This document shows, in pieces, positions 57,761 through 64,000 of a stretch of DNA of 64,000 bases (position 1 is the stretch's first letter; each line of letters begins with the position of its first letter). This stretch comes from Mesorhizobium sp. WSM3859 (GTDB lineage Bacteria > Pseudomonadota > Alphaproteobacteria > Rhizobiales > Rhizobiaceae): contig NZ_NSGG01000005.1 in assembly GCF_002295065.1 (NCBI RefSeq), positions 248,001-312,000 of the forward strand. The letters run 5' to 3'. A program made the translations under genes and the position numbers. The notes under the pieces were generated by a model that made no database searches, was not told the origin of the DNA, and saw only the letters and a list, made by a program, of their open reading frames with translations.

Positions 57761-58831
57761 CTACGCAAAACGCCCCCGCCCGTAAGGCTTTAGCAGCGGA
57801 TCGCGCTCGCCTTCGATGATCTCGCGCGCAACAAAGAGACCGACGGCCGGCGCCAGCGTGATGCCCGAATGCATGACTGCGATGTAGAGGCCGTCGACGC
57901 TCTCGGCACGCCCGATGATCGGAAAACCATCGACCGGATTGGGCCGGTAGCCGACCGTGTGGAATTCGAATTCCAGCCCGTCCGCGCCATGCAATGCAGC
58001 CTTCATGACCGCGAACAAGTCGCGCGCCGTAGCCCCAGGGTTCTCGCCGGGATCTCCGCCGGCGAAATCCGAGCCGGCGATGATGCGGCCCTCGGCCGTC
58101 TGGCGCATATGCAATCTCTCGGCATGCACCAGCCCGTTCAGCAGCTTCTTGTAGGGGCGGGAATGCACGATCAAGCCGGGCGGCGTCTCGATTGGCAATT
58201 TGACACCAGCCGTTGCGGCGATCGCCGGCGCGCCCGTACCGGCCGCGATGACGATGTCGTCCGCGCTGATGGTTTCGCCGGAAACGACCACGCCGGTGAC
58301 CCGGCCTGCAGTCAGCGCGAGCCTCTCCACGGTGCCGGCGATCACGCGCGCGCCAAGCCGTTCGGCGTCCGCCAGCAGCGCCCCGGCAGTTGCGGCCGGC
58401 TCGGCCACGCCTTCCTCCGCGACGTAGACGGCGAAGTCAGGTGGCTCGACGAGGTTGGGCTCGATTTGCCCCGCCCGCTTGGCGTCGACGCGCTCGATGC
58501 CGTAGCCCCATGACGAGTGTTCGGCCGCATAGGCTTCGAGCCTGTCCGGCGGCAGGTCGAAGCAAAGGCCGCCGCACCAGGCGAGCGGCAGCCCGGGCAA
58601 CTCGCCCGCCAAACGCTTCCATTCGGCCATGGCGCGGGTGCGCAGCCGGAAATAGGTCTCGGGATTGCCCCAACTGGCATTGATCCAGGCGAAGGAATTG
58701 GGCGTCGCCACGCCGCCGGCGCCACTCTCTGACACCACAGTGACGCGAGCGCCGCCCTTCGCCAAATGCCAGGCGATCGAGGCGCCGATGATACCGGCGC
58801 CGATGACGATGACTTGCTTTGCGCTGCTCAT
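57761..58831 (-). CDS. FAD-dependent amino acid oxidoreductase (DAO family)
   Basis: 356 residues from the ATG at 58831. The Rossmann GxGxxG is VIVIGAGIIGASIAWHLA (near 7-24), and the C-terminal FAD site is GLYIAVMHSGITLAPAVG. The protein resembles D-amino acid/glycine oxidases and dehydrogenases. The substrate is unknown; linkage to the amidotransferases could indicate amino acid catabolism. It is convergent with the amidotransferase gene. Confidence 0.9.
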   Translation of the reverse strand: MSSAKQVIVIGAGIIGASIAWHLAKGGARVTVVSESGAGGVATPNSFAWINASWGNPETYFRLRTRAMAEWKRLAGELPGLPLAWCGGLCFDLPPDRLEAYAAEHSSWGYGIERVDAKRAGQIEPNLVEPPDFAVYVAEEGVAEPAATAGALLADAERLGARVIAGTVERLALTAGRVTGVVVSGETISADDIVIAAGTGAPAIAATAGVKLPIETPPGLIVHSRPYKKLLNGLVHAERLHMRQTAEGRIIAGSDFAGGDPGENPGATARDLFAVMKAALHGADGLEFEFHTVGYRPNPVDGFPIIGRAESVDGLYIAVMHSGITLAPAVGLFVAREIIEGERDPLLKPYGRGRFA

Positions 58832-58901
58832 GCTCGGCCTTTGGGGAGTTTTTTCCCCGTCATGCCACCGCCCTGGGCGGACCTCAAGCGGCAAGCATGA
58901 C

Positions 58902-60713
58902 TTACGCGCCGGCAGCTGCCGTCGTCTGAGCACCGGCAAGCAGGCCCGTGAGCGCCTCGTGGCGCCGCATGAGTCGGGGCGAATCCACTTTCTTCGCGAC
59001 CGCTAGAACGGTGCCAAGTTCCAGCTCCGCGCCGGTTCGGTCGCCGAGTTGGACGAGCAGCGCCGCGAGCGAAAGCCTGGCCTCCGCGCAGTTGGTGGGC
59101 GAGCCGATCTCGGCCCAGTGCGAGCATGCGATCTGCAGCTCCCGCACCGCTTCGGTGAGGCGATTCTCCCGCATGAACAGTTCCGCCTTGGCCTCGGCGG
59201 CCAGCGCCCGGATTGAGGCCATCGGCCAACGCTGCGGCTCACGTTCCAGTTCGGCGATCACTTCGTTGGCGCGCTCCGGCCGGTCGGTCCGCGCTGCGAC
59301 CTTGGCAAGCGTGGCGAGAACCATGCCCCGCCGCTGCAGGGTTGGCCAGCGGTTCCCAACCAGGGACCGCTCGAGCGCGCTGAAAGCGGCCTCTGCCTGC
59401 CCCTGCTCGAGCTGCAGCAGCGCAAGGCCGGGCTGCGGGTCCCAGCCCGCGGCGTGGGACGCGCGATAGGCTGCTTCCGCCTGGGCGAAATCGCCGGCGG
59501 CAAGATGAATGTCACCCAGGACGCGCAGCGCATCGCCCGTTGCCCAAGGCGCGTCGAGCGCAAGCTGATCAAGCGCCGCGCGCACCAGCGCCTCAGCCTC
59601 CTTCAGCGTGCCATGAACGCCGAGCACCTCGGCCCGGTGCAGCCGGCACGAGCCCGTGAGTTCCTCCAGCCCGTGCCCTCTGCACCAGCCCTCGTAGCTG
59701 AGGGTCCATTGATTGGCCCTCGCCCAGTCGCCGAAATTCCGGCAGGCCCACAAAATATTGCAATAGAGGATGCCGCCGACGATCGGGTCGACGTCGCTGG
59801 AGAGACCGAGTGCCGCGGCAAAATCCTGGTCCTCCTGCCCGGATTTTGTTTCCCCAAGGCAGAGCTTGAAGAAGCCGCGATAGATGAGACCGAGCGATTC
59901 CACGACTGGGTCTTCGAGATTTTTGCCGACCTCGAAAGCTTGCTCGGCAAGAGCAAGCGCATGCTCCGGCTCGGCCTCCGCGCCCTTGATGCGCGCGCCC
60001 ATCCAGCACCAGAGCCCATGTTCCCTGCTCTCGGTCGCTTTGTCGATCAGCTGCGCGGCACGCTTGTGCCACCCGTTGGCCGCGGCAAGCTCTCCTCTCT
60101 CGAGATGGATCATGGCGAGGGTGATTGCCGGGGAAGCCGCTCGCAGGCGTGCGCCGGCCACGCCGTATTCCGTCGCCGCGCGCGTGAGGAGCGGGATCGC
60201 TTCTGACGGCCTTCCCAGGCATTCCAGCGCCAGTGCCCATTCTTCGAGGTCGGCCGTCAGCAACTCGTCGGCGGCATCCGCCTCGGCGAAAGCAGCCGCG
60301 GCCTCGTGCCATTTTCGCGCCGCGGCGGCGGCGCGTGCGGCCAGGATCGGCGAGCCTGGGCTTGAGGGCTTGCTGCCCGCATCGGCCCGAGCTGCCGTTT
60401 CCGCCGCGGCCAGCTTGTCGAGGCAGATCCGGTAACCGAAGCGGGGCAGGTTGCGCAGCGCCGTCTCCATGCCGCCCTGGCGAAGAATGCTGCGGGCAAG
60501 GCTCGCCACGCGCTGCAGCGAAGCCTCGGTCACCGTCACGCCGGGCCATAGCGTTTCGAGCAGCTCGTCCTTGCTCATGGCGCGGTCCTGATGCCGCAGC
60601 AGGATGGCGAGGAAATCGAACACCAAAGGCTGCGTCTCGATCTCGCCCCCGGCGAGACGAAGTGCGCGCGTATCCTCGTTAAGCTCGAAGTCGCCGAAGC
60701 TATAAATTCCCAT
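58902..60713 (-). CDS. Winged-helix regulator with TPR-like repeats
   Basis: 603 residues. The N-terminal 100 residues form an OmpR/ToxR-type winged helix (YSFGDFELNEDTRALRLAGG, KDELLETLWPGVTVTEASL, LPRFGYRI). The remaining 500 residues are alpha-helical, alanine-rich TPR-like repeats. No membrane segment or receiver domain is seen, so the signal probably binds the TPR part. The ATG at 60713 is preferred to a start 24 bases upstream. It is divergent from DUF4242, with the 34-bp element between them. Confidence 0.85.
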   Translation of the reverse strand: MGIYSFGDFELNEDTRALRLAGGEIETQPLVFDFLAILLRHQDRAMSKDELLETLWPGVTVTEASLQRVASLARSILRQGGMETALRNLPRFGYRICLDKLAAAETAARADAGSKPSSPGSPILAARAAAAARKWHEAAAAFAEADAADELLTADLEEWALALECLGRPSEAIPLLTRAATEYGVAGARLRAASPAITLAMIHLERGELAAANGWHKRAAQLIDKATESREHGLWCWMGARIKGAEAEPEHALALAEQAFEVGKNLEDPVVESLGLIYRGFFKLCLGETKSGQEDQDFAAALGLSSDVDPIVGGILYCNILWACRNFGDWARANQWTLSYEGWCRGHGLEELTGSCRLHRAEVLGVHGTLKEAEALVRAALDQLALDAPWATGDALRVLGDIHLAAGDFAQAEAAYRASHAAGWDPQPGLALLQLEQGQAEAAFSALERSLVGNRWPTLQRRGMVLATLAKVAARTDRPERANEVIAELEREPQRWPMASIRALAAEAKAELFMRENRLTEAVRELQIACSHWAEIGSPTNCAEARLSLAALLVQLGDRTGAELELGTVLAVAKKVDSPRLMRRHEALTGLLAGAQTTAAAGA

Positions 60714-60743
60714 CGGCAGCGCCCCCCACAACGACAATGGGTA

Positions 60744-60777
60744 AAGGATCAGAAGAAGATAAGGCCGGCGTAAGGAC
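60744..60777. promoter_or_regulatory. 34-bp element shared with the 56783 promoter (copy 2)
   Basis: It is identical at 29 of 34 positions to 56783-56816 and lies in the 204-base divergent gap, 31 bases before the TPR regulator start and about 140 before DUF4242. It contains AAGG at 60744, 60761 and 60772. The last two are 11 bases apart, one helical turn. Confidence 0.55.
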
Positions 60778-60917
60778 TGTCGGCCGCCTGTTCCGTAAAT
60801 CTGCGCCTGCCTGGCGGGCCAAGCGAGAGTTTACCCCAGCCGCCCCAGGGATGCCACCGGCACCGATCTGATCGAGTGCCCGGCGGCATTTGAACCTCAG
60901 ATCAAGGAGATTGCAAA

Positions 60918-61199
60918 ATGCAGAAGTACATCATCGAGCGCGAAATTCCCAAGGTCGGCACCTTCGAGCGCGCGCAGCTTCGCGACGCCTCCAAGGCCTC
61001 GAATGCCGTTCTGGCCGAACTCGGGCCGGACATTCAGTGGGTGGAATCCTTCGTGACGGACGACAAGACGTTCTGCGTCTACCTCGCCAAGGACGAGGCG
61101 ATCATCCAGCGCCACGCCAAGATGAGCGGCTTCCCGGCGACCAAGGTCACCGAGGTGAAGCGCCTGTTCGATCCGACGACGGCTTACGCCGCCGCCTGA
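60918..61199 (+). CDS. DUF4242 small protein
   Basis: 93 residues of the DUF4242 ferredoxin-like fold (MQKYIIEREIPKVGTFERAQL, WVESFVTDDKTFCVYLAKDEA, HAKMSGFPATKVTEV). Relatives include a nickel-binding Streptomyces protein; the general function is unknown. A strong AAGGAGA site precedes the ATG. It is divergent from the winged-helix/TPR regulator and is its most likely target. A hairpin lies downstream. Confidence 0.88.
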   Translation: MQKYIIEREIPKVGTFERAQLRDASKASNAVLAELGPDIQWVESFVTDDKTFCVYLAKDEAIIQRHAKMSGFPATKVTEVKRLFDPTTAYAAA

Positions 61200-61269
61200 C
61201 CGCGCGGACCGTGAAGCTTTGCGGCATCTGAGCTGCAAGCGCGACCGGTCCTGATCTCTCCAAGAAGCC

Positions 61270-61298
61270 TTCGGGAGGGCCTTCGGTGCCCTCCCGAA
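61270..61298 (+). terminator. Hairpin between DUF4242 and DUF1127 genes
   Basis: 11-bp arms TTCGGGAGGGC (61270-61280) and GCCCTCCCGAA (61288-61298) with a 7-base loop. Only a weak T run follows, so it may be a processing hairpin or a weak terminator. Confidence 0.5.
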
Positions 61299-61325
61299 TT
61301 CATCGTTCAACAAGGAGACACGACC

Positions 61326-61562
61326 ATGACCATCTTTGGGCGGGAACTCGTCGCCGACCGGCCCGCGCTCAGCCGCTTCTTCGCGGCTGCCGTTGCGATA
61401 TCTCGTGCCGCGGGACATGCCCTCGCGCGCATCGTGCGCATTCGCAGGGACCGGGCCAGACTGGACGAATTGCCTGACTACCTGCTGCACGACATCGGCG
61501 TCGGGCGCTCGGAAATACGGTGGATTACCAGGTACGGCCGCACGGAACATGGCGAGGCCTGA
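61326..61562 (+). CDS. DUF1127 small protein
   Basis: 78 residues. The C-terminal RLDELPDYLLHDIGVGRSEIRW is the DUF1127 signature. Small arginine-rich DUF1127 proteins in rhizobia and Agrobacterium affect phosphate and carbon metabolism and RNA turnover. The AAGGAGA site fixes the ATG. It lies 126 bases after DUF4242, with a hairpin between, and may share its transcript. Confidence 0.88.
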   Translation: MTIFGRELVADRPALSRFFAAAVAISRAAGHALARIVRIRRDRARLDELPDYLLHDIGVGRSEIRWITRYGRTEHGEA

Positions 61563-61682
61563 CTATGAGCAGACCCCGCCATGGCGGCGAACACGCCTCC
61601 CGGCGAGCCGATCTGCCTGAAACTGTCGACATGCCGGGTAAGCGCTGCTAGAAGCCCGCGCCACAGACAGGATTCCATCAAA

Positions 61683-63275
61683 TTGGCAGAAGACATCGAA
61701 CAGGCGGTATCGCGCCGCCGCACCTTCGCGATCATCGCCCACCCGGACGCCGGCAAGACCACGCTCACCGAAAAGCTGCTGCTGTTCGGTGGCGCTATCC
61801 AGCTTGCCGGCGAGGTCAAGGCCAAGAAGGACCGCATCCAGACGCGGTCCGACTGGATGAAGATCGAGCGCGAGCGCGGCATCTCGGTCGTCACCTCGGT
61901 GATGACCTTCGAATATGACGACAACGTCTTCAACCTGCTCGACACGCCCGGCCACGAGGATTTCGCCGACGATACCTATCGCACGCTGTCTGCGGTGGAT
62001 TCGGCCGTCATGGTCATCGACGCCGCCAAGGGCATCGAGCCGCGCACGCTGAAGCTGTTCGAGGTCTGCCGGCTGCGCGACATCCCGATCATCACCTTCG
62101 TCAACAAGATGGACCGAGAGAGCCGCGATCCGTTCGAGATTCTCGACGAGATCGAGCAGAAGCTGGCGCTGGACACCGCTCCCGTCACCTGGCCGATCGG
62201 CCGCGGCAGGACTTTTTCGGGCACCTACCATCTGGCGCAGAACGCGGTGCGCCGCAGCGACGACGAGAAGGAGCGCACGCCTGTGAACGGTCCGGATTCC
62301 AACCGGGTCGCGGGCTTGCTGCCCGAAAACGAGCGCAACGACTTCATCGAGGAGCTGGAGCTCGCCCGCGAGGCCTGTCGTCCGCTCGACGTGGAAGCCT
62401 TCCGCGAGGGCCATCTGACCCCCGTCTATTTTGGCTCGGCGCTTCGCAATTACGGCGTGCGCGACCTGATCGAGGCGCTCGGCGCCTACGGCCCGCCGCC
62501 GCGCGCCCAGGAAGCCGACGAACGTCTGGTCGAGGCGACGGAGGAGAAGATGACCTCCTTCGTCTTCAAGATCCAGGCCAACATGGACCCCAACCATCGC
62601 GATCGCATCGCTTTCGTGCGCGTCTGTTCCGGCAAGCTGGAGCGCGGCATGAAGGCCAAGCTGGTGCGCACCGGCAAGCCGATGAGCCTCTCGGCACCGC
62701 AATTCTTCTTCGCCCGCACCCGCGTCACCGCCGACGAGGCCTTTGCCGGCGACGTCGTCGGGATTCCCAATCACGGCACGCTGCGCATCGGCGACACGCT
62801 GACCGAGGGCGAGGAGATCCTGTTCCGGGGCGTGCCGAACTTCGCGCCCGAAATCCTGCGCCGCGTGCGCCTCGGCGACGCCATGAAGGCCAAGAAGCTG
62901 AAGGAAGCTCTGCACCAGATGGCCGAGGAGGGCGTGGTGCAGCTCTTCTCGCCGGAGGACGGTTCGCCGGCCATCGTCGGCGTCGTCGGCGCGCTGCAGC
63001 TCGACGTGCTCAAGGAACGGCTCAACATCGAATACACGCTGCCGGTGGATTTCGAGATGTCGCGCTTTTCCGTCTGCCGCTGGATCGCGGCCGACGACAA
63101 GGCGGAGGTGCAGCGTTTCATCGAATCGCATCGCGGCGACATCGCCCGCGATCTCGACAACGATCCGGTCTTCCTCGCCCAGCACGCCTTCTCGCTGAAC
63201 TACGAGGCCGAGCGCTGGAAAGCAATCCGCTTCACCGCCGTCAAGGACTACCAGGTCCGCGACAAGGCGGCGTGA
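61683..63275 (+). CDS. prfC: Peptide chain release factor 3
   Basis: 530 residues, read from a TTG at 61683 with AGGA 9 bases upstream. This start gives (M)AEDIEQAVSRRRTFAIIAHPDAGKTT, the family's usual beginning, while the open frame from 61581 adds 34 residues of no family likeness. G motifs: AHPDAGKT, DTPGHEDF, NKMD. Domains II and III follow. RF3 is the GTPase that recycles RF1/RF2 from the ribosome. Confidence 0.95.
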   Translation: MAEDIEQAVSRRRTFAIIAHPDAGKTTLTEKLLLFGGAIQLAGEVKAKKDRIQTRSDWMKIERERGISVVTSVMTFEYDDNVFNLLDTPGHEDFADDTYRTLSAVDSAVMVIDAAKGIEPRTLKLFEVCRLRDIPIITFVNKMDRESRDPFEILDEIEQKLALDTAPVTWPIGRGRTFSGTYHLAQNAVRRSDDEKERTPVNGPDSNRVAGLLPENERNDFIEELELAREACRPLDVEAFREGHLTPVYFGSALRNYGVRDLIEALGAYGPPPRAQEADERLVEATEEKMTSFVFKIQANMDPNHRDRIAFVRVCSGKLERGMKAKLVRTGKPMSLSAPQFFFARTRVTADEAFAGDVVGIPNHGTLRIGDTLTEGEEILFRGVPNFAPEILRRVRLGDAMKAKKLKEALHQMAEEGVVQLFSPEDGSPAIVGVVGALQLDVLKERLNIEYTLPVDFEMSRFSVCRWIAADDKAEVQRFIESHRGDIARDLDNDPVFLAQHAFSLNYEAERWKAIRFTAVKDYQVRDKAA

Positions 63276-63281
63276 TTCTGG

Positions 63282-63406
63282 TGAATGGTGAATGGTGAGT
63301 AGTGAGTAGTAAATAGTAAATAGTAAATAGTGAGTAGTAGTCGGGAAAGAGTGGCTGCTATCGCTCACCATTCACCATTCACCATTCACCATTCACTACT
63401 CACTAA
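63282..63406. repeat. Mirrored heptamer tandem repeat array
   Basis: Eight head-to-tail 7-mers occupy 63282-63337: TGAATGG x2, TGAGTAG x2, TAAATAG x3 and TGAGTAG. After a 27-base spacer, six 7-mers of the opposite orientation fill 63365-63406: TCACCAT x4, TCACTAC and TCACTAA. The halves can pair as a long stem with a 27-base loop. The array lies between the convergent prfC and VOC genes, so it may end both transcripts. Frames across it give only low-complexity peptide. Confidence 0.85.
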
Positions 63407-63409
63407 TTC

Positions 63410-63880
63410 TCACCCTTTCGCCGCCGCTTCCAACTTGTCGATCTCGATCTTGCCCATCTTCATCATGGCGTCCATGACGCGTCCGGCCTTGCCCCGGTCG
63501 GGATCTTGAAGCAACCGCGGCAGCTGCTCCGGCACCACTTGCCAGGAAACGCCGAACTTGTCCTTCAGCCACCCGCAAGGCCCCGGCTCGCCGCCGCCTT
63601 CGGTAAGCCTGGTCCAGAAATGATCGACCTCAGCTTGCGTCTTGCAGTCGATCGACAGTGAGATCGCTTCGGTGAACTTGTACTGCGGCCCGCCGTTGAG
63701 TGCCAGGAACTGAACGCCGTCGAGTTCGAAGGAGGCGACCAGCACCTGGCCTTGCTGCGGATGGCCTTCAGGCCAGCGCGTCACGCTCAGCACCTTCGAA
63801 TTCTTGAAGATGGAGATGTAGTGGTTCATGGCGTCTTCGGCCTGAGTGTCGAACCACAGGAAGGTGGTGATCTTCTGCAT
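63410..63880 (-). CDS. VOC-family (PhnB/3-demethylubiquinone methyltransferase-like) protein
   Basis: 156 residues. The pattern KITTFLWFDTQAEDAMNHYISIFKNSKVL, FELDGVQFLALNGGPQYKFTEAISLSI and KDKFGVSWQVVPEQL is that of PhnB-like glyoxalase-fold proteins, whose activity is mostly unknown despite old methyltransferase labels. It stands alone at the window end; the 120 bases upstream hold its promoter, and no further gene was recognised. Confidence 0.9.
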   Translation of the reverse strand: MQKITTFLWFDTQAEDAMNHYISIFKNSKVLSVTRWPEGHPQQGQVLVASFELDGVQFLALNGGPQYKFTEAISLSIDCKTQAEVDHFWTRLTEGGGEPGPCGWLKDKFGVSWQVVPEQLPRLLQDPDRGKAGRVMDAMMKMGKIEIDKLEAAAKG

Positions 63881-64000
63881 GTCGTGCTCCTTGGTTGCTT
63901 CCTGCTGTTACATTGGAACGGCTGACCCCGAGAATGGTGCCATCTCTTGCCGTCTGCCAAGGACGGCCTGGATGCGCCCGATCCGACAGCGATTTGAAAT

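Noticed and set aside
61563..63371. 602-codon minus-strand frame opposite prfC
   Set aside because: It begins in the heptamer repeat and mirrors prfC codon for codon; there is no domain and no ribosome site.
63282..63406. Heptamer array as a CRISPR array
   Set aside because: Units are 7 bases, adjacent and without spacers, and there are no cas genes nearby.

Overview
The window is GC-rich, densely coded alphaproteobacterial chromosome. The ActS/ActR (RegB/RegA) redox pair, a MmcB-type repair nuclease, the rhizobial-type porin, DUF1127 and DUF6356 proteins, the single-chain MaeB-type malic enzyme and many short GC-rich palindromic intergenic repeats point to Hyphomicrobiales, most likely Mesorhizobium or a close Phyllobacteriaceae relative. 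This placement is inferred from gene content; no marker gene was compared. No tRNA, rRNA or CRISPR array was seen.

Layout. (1) 1-10034: a minus-strand catabolic cluster. A solute-binding protein, two permeases, a DUF2160 membrane protein and two ABC ATPases are followed by a fused ATP-type dihydroxyacetone kinase, then separate DhaL, DhaM, HPr and the start of enzyme I. A PIG-L deacetylase lies upstream. (2) 10056-17137: a frameshifted EamA exporter, hrpB, actS, actR and nhaA. (3) 17142-22245: an SDR plus ECF sigma factor, mmcB, an HdeA-like protein, an IS1595 transposase remnant, a deaminase, a cueR/hmrR regulator and an L,D-transpeptidase lipoprotein. (4) 22386-31480: minus-strand housekeeping genes nfuA, usp, trpS, murJ and glnD, with an epimerase/glycosyltransferase pair inserted between trpS and murJ. 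(5) 31491-40849: accessory genes: a family 25 glycosyltransferase, the CueR-box-controlled copA-copM operon, an aldo/keto reductase, an MBL hydrolase, and two TetR units with visible palindromic operators. (6) 40850-48600: mutS, a glycosyltransferase, maeB and a frameshifted porin. (7) 48972-64000: a DUF2384-like DNA-binding protein, adenosine kinase, cysZ-like, ICL/PEP-mutase family, dut plus a HAD phosphatase, lrp, a tandem pair of class II glutamine amidotransferases, a FAD oxidoreductase, a winged-helix/TPR regulator, DUF4242, DUF1127, prfC and a VOC protein.

How the genes work together. The first cluster looks like a complete route for a compound that enters metabolism as dihydroxyacetone: an importer, then phosphorylation by an ATP-dependent kinase and/or a PTS relay (EI, HPr, DhaM, DhaL). 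ActS/ActR and NhaA fit redox and pH homeostasis. CueR (21 kb) and its probable target copA-copM (32.5 kb) form a split copper-efflux regulon. The two TetR genes each sit beside a palindrome in the adjoining promoter. A 34-bp element is shared by the promoter of the second amidotransferase and the divergent promoter between the TPR regulator and DUF4242, which suggests one small regulon at 56-61 kb.

Three otherwise intact genes carry a single frameshift (EamA exporter, family 2 glycosyltransferase, porin). These could be real mutations or base-call errors, and the sequence alone cannot decide. The strongest leads are the mixed ATP/PTS dihydroxyacetone kinase cluster, the 34-bp shared element, the mirrored heptamer repeat array after prfC, and the orphan DUF2384-like protein.
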